From Shewanella piezotolerans WP3 (lineage in GTDB: Bacteria > Pseudomonadota > Gammaproteobacteria > Enterobacterales > Shewanellaceae), in the NCBI RefSeq assembly GCF_000014885.1, contig NC_011566.1:4586501-4650500 (forward strand): 64,000 nt of DNA, written 5' to 3'. Under the pieces are notes generated by a model, which saw only the letters and a program-made list of their open reading frames with translations, had not been told where the DNA came from and did not search any database. The translations under genes were made by a program, and so were the position numbers. This document shows positions 45,068-53,352 of this stretch, one piece after another (position 1 is the first letter of the stretch; each line of letters begins with the position of its first letter).

Positions 45068-45790
45068 ATGAGACTCGCAAAATACTTAGCCATCACGGGC
45101 TGCTGTTCACGACGTGCTGCAACCCGTTTAATCCGAGATGGGCAGGTCATATTCAATGATCGTCTCGCCAACCATGTCGATAGTGTGACTCTAATTGATA
45201 CGCCTGAAGGTCAACGCTGCCAAGAGCACGTTATAGTCAATGGTGAGTTAATCCAAGCCGTTGAGGCTAAAGCATACTGGTTATTTAATAAGGCTGTTGG
45301 TACCGATAGCCGCTTGTTAGCCGAATTGCCTAATAGCCTGATCCACCTATTACCAGTTTCACCACGACTCTACCCTGTTGGTCGGCTCGATAAAGACTCA
45401 CACGGATTGCTACTACTGACCAATGATGGTGAACTCACCCACCAATTAATGCACCCCGATTTTGGCCACAGCAAAACTTATCATGTGCAAGTTGACCGCC
45501 CGTTTGATGAAGTGTTTTTGGCAAATATGGCTGCTGGCGTAAGCTATAAAGGTGTTACTACTCTGCCCTGCACTATTACTCGTTTAGACGTCGACAGGTA
45601 TGAGATTATCTTAACTCAAGGGTTGAACAGACAGATCCGCCGCATGTCTCATGCACTCGGGTTTAAAGTGATTGATCTTAAAAGGATCTCGATTCAAAGT
45701 TTGCAGCTTGGGAATTTGCTAGAGGGTTCAATGAGACCTCTGAGCTCAACAGAGTTAGCTGATTTACTGGCATCCGTTGCTGCCAACTGA
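45068..45790 (+). CDS. rRNA pseudouridine synthase, RluF-like
   Basis: 240 residues. An N-terminal S4 RNA-binding domain (RLAKYLAITGCCSRRAATRLIRDG) precedes the RsuA/RluB/E/F catalytic domain with the Asp in GRLDKDSHGLLLLTNDG and LTQGLNRQIRRM. It is closest in layout to RluF, which modifies U2604 and U2605 of 23S rRNA, but lacks the basic C-terminal tail of E. coli RluF. The start at ATG 45068 avoids overlap with the upstream gene. Confidence 0.88.
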   Translation: MRLAKYLAITGCCSRRAATRLIRDGQVIFNDRLANHVDSVTLIDTPEGQRCQEHVIVNGELIQAVEAKAYWLFNKAVGTDSRLLAELPNSLIHLLPVSPRLYPVGRLDKDSHGLLLLTNDGELTHQLMHPDFGHSKTYHVQVDRPFDEVFLANMAAGVSYKGVTTLPCTITRLDVDRYEIILTQGLNRQIRRMSHALGFKVIDLKRISIQSLQLGNLLEGSMRPLSSTELADLLASVAAN

Positions 45791-45791
45791 A

Positions 45792-45827
45792 CATTTATTT
45801 TTAAGCAATCTAGCTTATAAATAAATG
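45792..45827. terminator. Inverted repeat between convergent genes
   Basis: CATTTATTT...AAGC / GCTT...AAATAAATG forms an AT-rich imperfect stem between the stops of the RluF-like gene and the Crp/Fnr gene. A bidirectional terminator is likely but not strong. Confidence 0.45.
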
Positions 45828-45828
45828 A

Positions 45829-46545
45829 CTAAAGATCTATCATCAACCTTGGATCTCGCAGACTCAAATCAACTTTATCCAGTGTGTGTCCCAGCCCAGT
45901 TAAGTCTGTTAGGTAAATGCAGCTGCGTTTAATTTGCAATAACTGTTCTTTTTCCAGCTGTTTAATAACTTCATTAACTCGCTGACGAGCAATACCGGTT
46001 ATTTGGCTGATTTGCTGTTGAGATATAGACACTTTAGGAGTTTCACCACGTAATAATGGAATATGAGCTGCAAGCTCCAAAAGCAAATACACTACCCGCT
46101 TTAGCTTATTCTCACTCATCATCAATTGCGACTGCAGCCATTTAGTTTTGGCCATTACCGACAATGAATGAAACCATTTATAGATTTCAATATTCTCCTG
46201 AGCCAAGCGGTGTAGATCAAAATTGCTAAAATGGATCAGTTTTACCGCACCTATTCCTGTAATAAAAAAAGGCGTATAACTGGCATTGTTGCTGTCATAG
46301 TTACCAAACCATTCGCCTTTTCCCATCACGATATTATTGACCGTTTTCAAGTTCGGGGTTTGCAGGCAAATGGTTACAGTGCCTTCTAGCACAAAACTTG
46401 TACCTTGATGCGCAATCCTTGCCTCATCCATCTCACTCGCTTTCAATTGCGTTTTAAGCTGAGCAATCGATAACAACTTTTCAGTCAAATCAGTCGAGAG
46501 TTCAGTATTCCAATTAAGTGCTTTTAGCAGCGTAGAATCAATCAA
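45829..46545 (-). CDS. Crp/Fnr-family transcriptional regulator
   Basis: 238 residues: N-terminal cupin (cNMP-binding fold) with GTSFVLEGTVTICL and GKGEWFGN, a long dimer helix, and a Crp-type winged helix with SISQQQISQITGIARQRVNEVIKQL. The cAMP-contact Arg-Ser pair of CRP and the N-terminal cysteines of FNR are both absent, so the ligand is something else or none. Targets unknown. Confidence 0.88.
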   Translation of the reverse strand: MIDSTLLKALNWNTELSTDLTEKLLSIAQLKTQLKASEMDEARIAHQGTSFVLEGTVTICLQTPNLKTVNNIVMGKGEWFGNYDSNNASYTPFFITGIGAVKLIHFSNFDLHRLAQENIEIYKWFHSLSVMAKTKWLQSQLMMSENKLKRVVYLLLELAAHIPLLRGETPKVSISQQQISQITGIARQRVNEVIKQLEKEQLLQIKRSCIYLTDLTGLGHTLDKVDLSLRDPRLMIDL

Positions 46546-46715
46546 ATTAATACCTTAAAGAGATGGTTTGGCAATGGTTAGCTAGCCCTATTATGGCATA
46601 TAGAGGCAAGAAGGATGCTGGTACTAGATATAAGAAAACCGCCCACAGTGAACGGTCAGGCCAATAATAGCCTCAATGTTGATTGATCGTTTCAAAAAAC
46701 GTTAATGGTGAATAG

Positions 46716-47000
46716 CTACAATCTATCCGCAAATTTTTTGCATTTATGCAGTGGCAGTAGCCACGCCTTGTTCTTCTCTTTAACAAAGGCTTTAATGTAA
46801 TCCGCACTGAGCTTATCTCGACCAATTTCATCAGCCTTAATTTTAAGCCCTAGCGCCTTCAACTTATAACCTTGAGTATCTTTTAACTTTAACGCACAGA
46901 CTTCATATTTGGCCGCAAACGAAGCCGCCACCTTTTCATCAAAACTGGCTCCACTACTGAAAGCCAATAAGCTCAGCATGACAATTAAAAACGGTTTCAC
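46716..47000 (-). CDS. Small secreted protein of unknown function
   Basis: 94 residues with a signal peptide (FLIVMLSLLAFSSGASF). The mature part is Lys-rich, with two cysteines (YEVCAL near the start, LHKCKK near the end) that could pair. No family recognised. It borders the repeat region to its right. Confidence 0.6.
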   Translation of the reverse strand: MKPFLIVMLSLLAFSSGASFDEKVAASFAAKYEVCALKLKDTQGYKLKALGLKIKADEIGRDKLSADYIKAFVKEKNKAWLLPLHKCKKFADRL

Positions 47001-47166
47001 TCTATCACCTGTTAAGAGTTAAAACTCAGCTGTGAAATAGGCTACGCAGCCGAGCGTATTTTCGATACAGAACAGGGTACGGTTTTACAAATTAAAAGAA
47101 TGTCCGCTATCGGACAAACCTATAGCGATAGCGGTTTATTTTTTCTGCTACTAAGCCGTTCATCCA
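47001..47166. other. Non-coding stretch left of the repeat block
   Basis: Together with the repeats at 47167-47275 and 47448-47515 this makes a 584-base gap before the PIN-domain gene. A short inverted segment (GTCCGCTATCGGAC) is at 47102-47115. No gene seen. Confidence 0.4.
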
Positions 47167-47275
47167 ATGACCTGCGGTCGGCGCATGTGCAGATACGACC
47201 GTGACACGCAGCAAGTCCGTCCGTGGAAGCTCGCCATGACATCCATGTCATGGAAGGTCACGGCCGTATCTACAC
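47167..47275. repeat. Dispersed repeat R1, copy 2
   Basis: Related to the reverse complement of 34541-34650 over its whole length. It carries the palindrome CATGACATCCATGTCATG and the block ATGACCTGCGGTCGG. Not coding. Confidence 0.7.
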
Positions 47276-47447
47276 GGAGTTAGCAAGCGCAAACTTGTTG
47301 CATTAGAGTTTTCAGTTTGATGCTAATAAGTAACGACGCTCTCAGTTAGCACTGGAGTAAAGTTAAAAGCCTAGCTTGCACGGGCTAATCTCACCCCGTT
47401 GGAAATTTCGCTTTTTAAATTTCGCCGGGCCGATGAGGATTCGCTAA

Positions 47448-47515
47448 GGGGCAAGCGCTTTCCCCTTGGCTCGGATGTGGGCGAAGCGCCACGACTTTTA
47501 TCAAACTAAATTTGA
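47448..47515. repeat. Dispersed repeat R2, copy 2
   Basis: Related to the reverse complement of 34071-34127. R1 and R2 occur together at both sites, with R1 and R2 in matching relative order once one site is inverted, so they may be one composite repeat. Confidence 0.6.
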
Positions 47516-47584
47516 TTTTTCGGTTTTAGTTCAAGAAAACTCATCCCTTTGATTATAATTACTAAATATTCTTTTACAGGTATC

Positions 47585-48385
47585 ATGACATCCAGTATCA
47601 GTGCACATTACGACCAATTAAAATCTTTTTTCATTCGAGAGTATCTAATGCCGTCAATCTTAATCGATCAAAATATAGTTACTTACGGCGATATATTAAC
47701 GCCAGAAAAAATCAATGACGTCATCGGATATGTACGAAAACCATTAGTAGGTAAGGATGGAGACTGGTTGAGAGAAGAAATAAGTTGCTTGCCCAGCATT
47801 TCAAAATTAGTTAATGATAAAGCGATCACTGCTTATCGCTATATTGAATTAGATTTAGAAAACTGGAAAAGGTCTGGCTCTGCTGATACCTCTAGATTAG
47901 GACAATTATTCCCAAACACCATAATGCATGAAGTGCCTCCCGCCATCGAACGATCTTATTTCTTTCAAGCATCATTAACTGAGTACCTACATAACGATCA
48001 AGTTATTGAATTTTGTAAATGGTTAAATAAAGAAAATATAGAAGCTGATATATTGAATATCGTAACAAATAAGCCAGTTCCAAAAGAAGTGATTAAAAAT
48101 GTAAATTCACTACCTAATTTCCATACAATGTGTCGAGTACTGCAAAAAGAAGCACAATATGTAGATGCATTTCATTTGTGGAGTGCAGAAATGTGCAACA
48201 TCGATTACTTTCTTACTGCTGATAGAAAATTTATCAATGCAATAAAAAATGCAAATTGTTCGTGCCAAGCAATATTGCCCAGCCAATTGCTTGAAGTTCT
48301 CAATATCAAAAGTAGAGAACCATTTAAGTATCAGCACAATGTTTTTTACAACATCGGTGGTCAGCCAATGTGGAATATAGACTAA
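47585..48385 (+). CDS. PIN-domain-like protein, no visible antitoxin
   Basis: 266 residues from ATG 47585 with ACAGG upstream (a TTG at 47549 is less likely). ILIDQN near residue 28 is like the first PIN-domain strand with its Asp. YVDAFHLWSAEMCNIDYFLTADRKF (190-215) matches the classic late PIN motif, with Asp 194 and Asp 213 as metal ligands. Most bacterial PIN toxins are about 130 aa, so this is about twice the size, with a 150-residue middle part I cannot place. It is more AT-rich than its neighbours and follows a repeat block, which suggests transfer. No antitoxin gene is next to it. Confidence 0.7.
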   Translation: MTSSISAHYDQLKSFFIREYLMPSILIDQNIVTYGDILTPEKINDVIGYVRKPLVGKDGDWLREEISCLPSISKLVNDKAITAYRYIELDLENWKRSGSADTSRLGQLFPNTIMHEVPPAIERSYFFQASLTEYLHNDQVIEFCKWLNKENIEADILNIVTNKPVPKEVIKNVNSLPNFHTMCRVLQKEAQYVDAFHLWSAEMCNIDYFLTADRKFINAIKNANCSCQAILPSQLLEVLNIKSREPFKYQHNVFYNIGGQPMWNID

Positions 48386-48390
48386 CTAAC

Positions 48391-48423
48391 AAAAAAGCCG
48401 AAACACTTTCATGTTTCGGCTTT
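48391..48423. terminator. Bidirectional terminator between the PIN gene and the S46 peptidase
   Basis: AAAGCCGAAACA / TGTTTCGGCTTT, perfect 12-bp stem, 6-base loop. A-run on the left and TTT on the right; it is strongest for the minus strand. Confidence 0.88.
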
Positions 48424-48458
48424 CGCATCAAAAGGCTAACTAATCATAATCAATATGA

Positions 48459-50618
48459 TTAATGCACAATTTCCATCTCTTCAAGTAGGTTATCAGCATG
48501 ATCCAGATACTTCATCACCCAAAGCATATAACGGCTATCAACTTGAATTGAACGGTTAGTGTCAGGATCGTAACCCCAATCACCAATGATACTCTCGTAT
48601 ACACCGTCAAATAGCAGACCGACTAATTCAGCACGGCCATTCAAGGTTGGTGAACCCGAGTTACCGCCTGTGGTATCAAGCGTTGATAGGAAGTTAACTG
48701 GCACAGAATCTAGCGACTTAACATAGTAATCGCCGTACTGCTTGTTAGCGATAAGCTCAAGTTGCTTCTTAGGTGCATCGAATGGATCAACACCTGTGTC
48801 TTTCGCCAAAATACCTTCTAGACGAGTGAATGGCACTGCTTGCAGACCATCTTCAGGTGAGTAGCCTTTCACATTGCCCACTGTTACCCGTAGGCTAGAG
48901 TTTGCATCAGCATACACTGGCTTACCTTGCTCACGGTTATAAGCAATGATCGCATCCATGTATTGTGGACGCACCTTCATTAAGTCACCCGCAAGCTGTT
49001 TACGTTCTTTCTCACGCTTCATACGTTCATCATATGTCGCAACAGCGTACTGAATGAATGGGTCTTTTGACTTTTTAAAGTCAGCGACTGATTTGTCCAT
49101 CCAAGCTAAACGTGTTTCTTTGTCTGACAACTTAGTATTGGCATACATCTTACCAAGCGTCTTATTAAACTTAACCGCATCAAAATTATTCTTAATACCA
49201 AAGGCTTTATCAAACGCTGGTAAGCGCTGATCTTTTGGTAGTGCGGCATAACGGCTAATTAAGTCCGCTAACATTGCCTGATCCACACTGGCAGCATAAC
49301 GGCGCTCAATTCGCTCCATACCAGAGGTAAAGCGGGTCATATCGCGATCTTGATATCCTGGCTCACGCTGCATATCTGGTAGCGTTTTTTCATTCGCTAA
49401 GCGATATAAACGGTCAGCCGTGCTTATCATGGTGCTATAACCCATATAGCTCATCAATAAATCGCGTTCTTGTCCTTGCTGTCCCTTAGCAATTAACTTA
49501 TCAAGCTGGGCAAGTACTTCGCCATATTTAGCTTGGCGCTTTTTATCGGCCTTAATCCAGTTTGCTAAGTCTTGCTCTAGCCCTTTACGGTCATCAAGCA
49601 TGGTTGACTTACCATAGAACTCGATCATCGAAGTGAAGTTCTTAGCGTAATTTGCTAAGCCAGCAATTGAGCTTTCATACTTAATACGCTCATCGCTACC
49701 CTCTGGAGCAGTCTCTTTGATGATCTCAATGAGACGCTCACGTAAAATTTTCCCTTCTGGATACGCCCATTCAAATTGATTTTCAACTTCGTTAGCCGTG
49801 CGGTAACGGTTGGTGCGTCCAGGATAACCAGCAACCATCACAAAATCGCCATCACTGACGCCTTTAGCTGACACTTTTAAGAAGCTTTTTGGCTCGTAAG
49901 GAACGTTATCTTTGCTGAAATCTGCTGGCTTACCATCCTTGCCGACATAGGCACGATAAAAAGAGTAATCTCCAGTATGACGTGGCCACATCCAGTTATC
50001 GATATCACCACCGTATTTACCCACGCTTGCTGCTGGGTTATACGTTAGGCGCACGTCACGAATTTCCATTTGCTTTACAAGGTAGTACTCAAGACCACCA
50101 TGGAAGCTATACACTTTACAGCGGTATCCATCTTCTTTTTCACATTCAGCCACTAGCGCTTTTTCTTTCTGCTCAATGCCTTTGTAGAAGTCATTACCCA
50201 CTTTGCTCATTTGGCCTGACTTCACTTCGCTGGTCACATTAGTGACAGCTTCTGTCACATAGATACGAGAACCTGGCGTAGCGGGCAACTCTTCAGCAAA
50301 GCTTTTAGCTAAAAAGCCATCCTTAAGTAAATTTTTCTCTGGCGTTGAATTGTATTGAATTGAACCATAAGCACAGTGATGGTTGGTTACCACCAGTCCT
50401 TTTGGTGAAACAAATGACGCTGTACAGCCGCCAAGGCTGATCACGGCATTCATTGGGAATTCAGTTAGTTTTGAAATCGAGTTAACATCGATCTCCAACC
50501 CTTTTGCCTTCAGTTCGTCTGCCATTGCAGGCAACTGATAAGGCTGCCACATACCTTCATCAGCAATAGCACCAAAAGAGGTCGCCATTGCTGCAGCTGT
50601 CAAAAGCCATTTTTTCAT
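48459..50618 (-). CDS. S46 family dipeptidyl-peptidase (DPP7/DPP11 type)
   Basis: 719 residues with a signal peptide cut at AIADEGMW; the EGMW start of the mature chain is a family hallmark. The trypsin-like catalytic His lies in VVTNHHCAYG (80-81), the Asp in GDIDNWMWPRHTGDY and the Ser in TTGGNSGSPTLNG. These periplasmic or surface enzymes remove dipeptides from peptide N-termini. Start at ATG 50618. It is a single gene ended by the hairpin at 48391. Confidence 0.95.
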   Translation of the reverse strand: MKKWLLTAAAMATSFGAIADEGMWQPYQLPAMADELKAKGLEIDVNSISKLTEFPMNAVISLGGCTASFVSPKGLVVTNHHCAYGSIQYNSTPEKNLLKDGFLAKSFAEELPATPGSRIYVTEAVTNVTSEVKSGQMSKVGNDFYKGIEQKEKALVAECEKEDGYRCKVYSFHGGLEYYLVKQMEIRDVRLTYNPAASVGKYGGDIDNWMWPRHTGDYSFYRAYVGKDGKPADFSKDNVPYEPKSFLKVSAKGVSDGDFVMVAGYPGRTNRYRTANEVENQFEWAYPEGKILRERLIEIIKETAPEGSDERIKYESSIAGLANYAKNFTSMIEFYGKSTMLDDRKGLEQDLANWIKADKKRQAKYGEVLAQLDKLIAKGQQGQERDLLMSYMGYSTMISTADRLYRLANEKTLPDMQREPGYQDRDMTRFTSGMERIERRYAASVDQAMLADLISRYAALPKDQRLPAFDKAFGIKNNFDAVKFNKTLGKMYANTKLSDKETRLAWMDKSVADFKKSKDPFIQYAVATYDERMKREKERKQLAGDLMKVRPQYMDAIIAYNREQGKPVYADANSSLRVTVGNVKGYSPEDGLQAVPFTRLEGILAKDTGVDPFDAPKKQLELIANKQYGDYYVKSLDSVPVNFLSTLDTTGGNSGSPTLNGRAELVGLLFDGVYESIIGDWGYDPDTNRSIQVDSRYMLWVMKYLDHADNLLEEMEIVH

Positions 50619-50706
50619 GTTGTTAAGTCCATTTTTTATTTTTAGGATTATTATTCTTACTTGCCGCTAGATACAACTAATTTAGGCTTTACTTTGCTTT
50701 AGATAC

Positions 50707-50746
50707 AAAAAAGCCGAGCCCAATATTTAAATATCGACACTCGACT
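50707..50746 (-). terminator. Terminator of the aromatic permease gene
   Basis: On the minus strand AAAGTCGAG ... CTCGGCTTTTTTG forms a stem with one mismatch pair and a long loop, then T6. It lies about 75 bases after the permease stop. Confidence 0.55.
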
Positions 50747-50821
50747 TTATCACAAGATGTTAACTAATAAACAGACTCTAGATGCATCATCTGTAAAGCT
50801 GACGTTGCATTTCGATTTTAT

Positions 50822-52021
50822 CTATAGTGCAACCCACAGCTGCGCGGCAATAATCCCTGCACCCAACACACCTGCAGCGCCTAATGCGGCGCTGCCACCA
50901 CTCACTTGATAACCGCCCAAATTTTGTTTGCGTTGCCCTAAAGCCATGGCGATTGGCAGGAAGATAATCATCACAACCAGTGGAATAGCGGCGAAACCTA
51001 GTACTTGGAAAAAACCATCTGGATAGTAAAGCGCACATAAAAGTGGCGGTATAAAGGTCAATAACCAAGTTTGAGCACGGCCAAAGGCATTATCTTTTGC
51101 ACGGGTTAGTTCAGCCACATAGTCAAATAGACTCATGGTCACACCCAAGAACGACGTTACCAATGCCAGGTTAGCAAACAGGTCAATAAACTGCTGTAAG
51201 ATGGCAGAATCTGCCACGCCCTGCAGCGCTGTAACCAATAGCGGTAATGAACCTTCAAAGCCATAAACCGTTTTGCCACCTAACGTGCCTAATGTCACCA
51301 TCAACCAAAGGATATAACACACCAACGGAATAGTAGAGCCAATTATAAGCACCTTACGTAGTGAGATTGCGTCACCATCTAGGTAGCGCACGATAGTCGC
51401 GATACAGACATGGAAACCAAAAGAGGTAAACACAATTGGAATAGCGGCTAACCATAGGTTAGTTAAATCGCTACCTGCAACTATGCCCGCGGTTGAATTG
51501 TTCATCAACAGCTTCATATCCACTTCTGGTAGCAGGTAAGCTACAACAATAACCAGAAGAGCGATCATCGAAGTAAATAGAACCCGAGATACTTTATCAA
51601 TCCAACGTACGCCGACGGCAATAAAACCACCAAAAATAGCGGTAAACAGCAGTACCGCGATCTGGTTGTCCATCTGCATGCCAACCAGTTCCATCTTGGA
51701 CTCAAGCAGCGACGAGCCTCCCATCAGATAGACCATAGTCAACGCGAACAGTAAGCTTAGAAATGAGCCCCCTTGAATAAGTTGCCCAAATTTACCTAAG
51801 GTTTTGCCAGTAATCGCATGTACGTTTAGGCCGACGCCAGCACGCAAGTTGATCTCGAGCATTAATAAAGAGGTGTAGATAGATACGCCCCAAATCACGA
51901 CTAATAAAAGCAGTGCAGGGATAGTACCGAGTGACGCAGTAGCAAGTGGCAATGCCAACATACCACCACCAATTGCAGTTCCAGCTACAATGGCTATAGA
52001 GCCAAGTATTTTTGAGTTCAC
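50822..52021 (-). CDS. Aromatic amino-acid permease, TyrP/Mtr (HAAAP) family
   Basis: 399 residues with about 11 membrane helices. The opening GSIAIVAGTAIGGGMLALPLA and the RKVLIIGSTIPLVCYILW region are typical of the hydroxy/aromatic amino-acid permease family. It resembles TyrP most, so tyrosine/H+ symport is likely, but tryptophan is possible. I found no clear TyrR box (TGTAAA-N6-TTTACA) upstream. Confidence 0.88.
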   Translation of the reverse strand: MNSKILGSIAIVAGTAIGGGMLALPLATASLGTIPALLLLVVIWGVSIYTSLLMLEINLRAGVGLNVHAITGKTLGKFGQLIQGGSFLSLLFALTMVYLMGGSSLLESKMELVGMQMDNQIAVLLFTAIFGGFIAVGVRWIDKVSRVLFTSMIALLVIVVAYLLPEVDMKLLMNNSTAGIVAGSDLTNLWLAAIPIVFTSFGFHVCIATIVRYLDGDAISLRKVLIIGSTIPLVCYILWLMVTLGTLGGKTVYGFEGSLPLLVTALQGVADSAILQQFIDLFANLALVTSFLGVTMSLFDYVAELTRAKDNAFGRAQTWLLTFIPPLLCALYYPDGFFQVLGFAAIPLVVMIIFLPIAMALGQRKQNLGGYQVSGGSAALGAAGVLGAGIIAAQLWVAL

Positions 52022-52448
52022 AAAATTGTCCTGTTAGATTTTATAATTTATTTTTGGTAGGTCAGATTTAGAACGACTTTGAGGGAGAGATATTTTCGCA
52101 AGTTAACAATACTATTAACAGCCCCCAATCGAATCTGGTCACCATCGACCTTACGATTCCAATTGGCCCCAACGGCTTAGTTAAATAATACGGATATTCA
52201 CCTTATCAACTTCGCCACTGAGGCTTGATAAATCGAGGGCAATATCGATAAGATTGTTTCATTACGACTCTTTCTCTAAAAAATGACTGTAAGCGACATT
52301 AACAGCTACTAACCCAGCGGGCAAGCCATCTTCATAGCATAAAATCAACTTAATACTTATCGACAATAATGCTGTAAAGCCTTAGTAACACTTAGTTTAC
52401 GTTTTACTGTTTTAGTTGAAAATTGAGGCATCGGTAGCCTTTTTAGCA
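52022..52448. other. Divergent upstream region of the permease
   Basis: About 430 bases with no gene that I can support. It should hold the minus-strand promoter of the permease. The plus-strand promoter of the riboswitch begins at 52449. Confidence 0.4.
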
Positions 52449-52476
52449 TTGAACTTAACTGCATTATCACTATAAT
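52449..52476 (+). promoter_or_regulatory. Sigma70-type promoter of the Mn riboswitch transcript
   Basis: TTGAAC (52449-52454) and a perfect TATAAT (52471-52476) with a 16-base spacer. Transcription would begin near 52483, just before the aptamer. Confidence 0.75.
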
Positions 52477-52486
52477 GCTCAGCTCT

Positions 52487-52676
52487 GCTTCAGGGGAGTA
52501 GCTATCAATCAATGTATTCGCTTTACATTGGTTGAGTAAGTATCAACATAATTGGCCATATGCCATGGTACTTACAGTCGATGTCATTTTTATTGCCATA
52601 GACCCAGCAAGACCTGAGCACAATACCACTCATTTTAGGGAGGGGTGTATTGTGCTTGGATTTTTGCCTCCCTAAT
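52487..52676 (+). ncRNA. yybP-ykoY Mn2+ riboswitch with expression platform
   Basis: The aptamer (52487-52619) has the class hallmarks GGGGAGTAGC in the first conserved loop and CAGCAAGACCT in the second, closed by GCTTCAGG / CCTGAGC. After it, TTAGGGAGG (52635-52643) can pair with CCTCCCTAA just before the start region, and GCACAATAC near 52618 can pair with GTATTGTGC near 52648. The two pairings overlap, which fits a ligand-controlled switch. This class senses Mn2+ and commonly precedes Mn exporters, as here. Confidence 0.88.
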
Positions 52677-52688
52677 ATAGGAATACCA

Positions 52689-53243
52689 TTGGAAGCTCTT
52701 CTCGCCTCAACCTTTACCGTTGCTATTGCCGAAATTGGTGATAAAACACAGCTATTGGCGCTTATTCTCGCCGCCCGCTTTAAAAACAAAACAGCCATTA
52801 TTCTGGGTATTTTTCTATCAACACTCGCCAACCATTTTGCCGCCGCTTGGCTTGGGCAGTGGGCTATTGGCTTTATCAGTCCAGAAGTTGGTCGCTACTT
52901 AGTCGCAGGGTCATTTTTCGCCATTGCACTTTGGGTGCTTGTGCCAGATAAAGTCGATGAAGAGGAGAGCCGTTTTTATTCGATGGGACCTTTCTTAGCC
53001 ACCTTCGTGCTATTTTTTATAGCCGAAATGGGCGATAAAACACAGATAGCTACCGTTGTACTTTCTGCAAAATACGATGCATTAGCAATGGTAGTGATGG
53101 GGACAACGCTGGGTATGTTAATCGCCAATGTACCTGTGGTGATTGCTGGACACTTTAGTGCAGAGAAACTGCCCATGCACTGGATCCATCGAGGCTGTGC
53201 AGTACTTTTTGCTTTGTTAGGTGTGGTGACTTTGATGTTTTAG
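52689..53243 (+). CDS. mneA: Mn2+ exporter of the GDT1/TMEM165 (UPF0016) family
   Basis: 184 residues with six predicted membrane helices and the family's duplicated motif: AEIGDKTQLL in the first half and AEMGDKTQIA in the second. Vibrio MneA of this family exports manganese. The start is a TTG at 52689 with GGA upstream; no ATG fits, and the frame before it belongs to the riboswitch. Upstream Mn riboswitch supports Mn as substrate. Convergent with katB. Confidence 0.88.
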   Translation: MEALLASTFTVAIAEIGDKTQLLALILAARFKNKTAIILGIFLSTLANHFAAAWLGQWAIGFISPEVGRYLVAGSFFAIALWVLVPDKVDEEESRFYSMGPFLATFVLFFIAEMGDKTQIATVVLSAKYDALAMVVMGTTLGMLIANVPVVIAGHFSAEKLPMHWIHRGCAVLFALLGVVTLMF

Positions 53244-53292
53244 CATCGGTTCTAGCTGAGCCCGTTCATGCCGAAATGATTTAGATACGAGT

Positions 53293-53327
53293 AAAAAGGT
53301 CTGTGGAGTCATGCCCCACAGGCCTTT
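53293..53327 (-). terminator. katB terminator (possibly bidirectional)
   Basis: CTGTGG / CCACAG with extending GG/CC pairs; the minus strand ends in CCTTTTTAC. It lies between the mneA and katB stops. Confidence 0.75.
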
Positions 53328-53352
53328 GCTTTTGTCATTGGTTTTCCGGCCT

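Noticed and set aside
52378..52406. Possible TyrR box (TGTAAA ... TTTACG) upstream of the permease
   Set aside because: The half-sites are 17 bases apart instead of 6.
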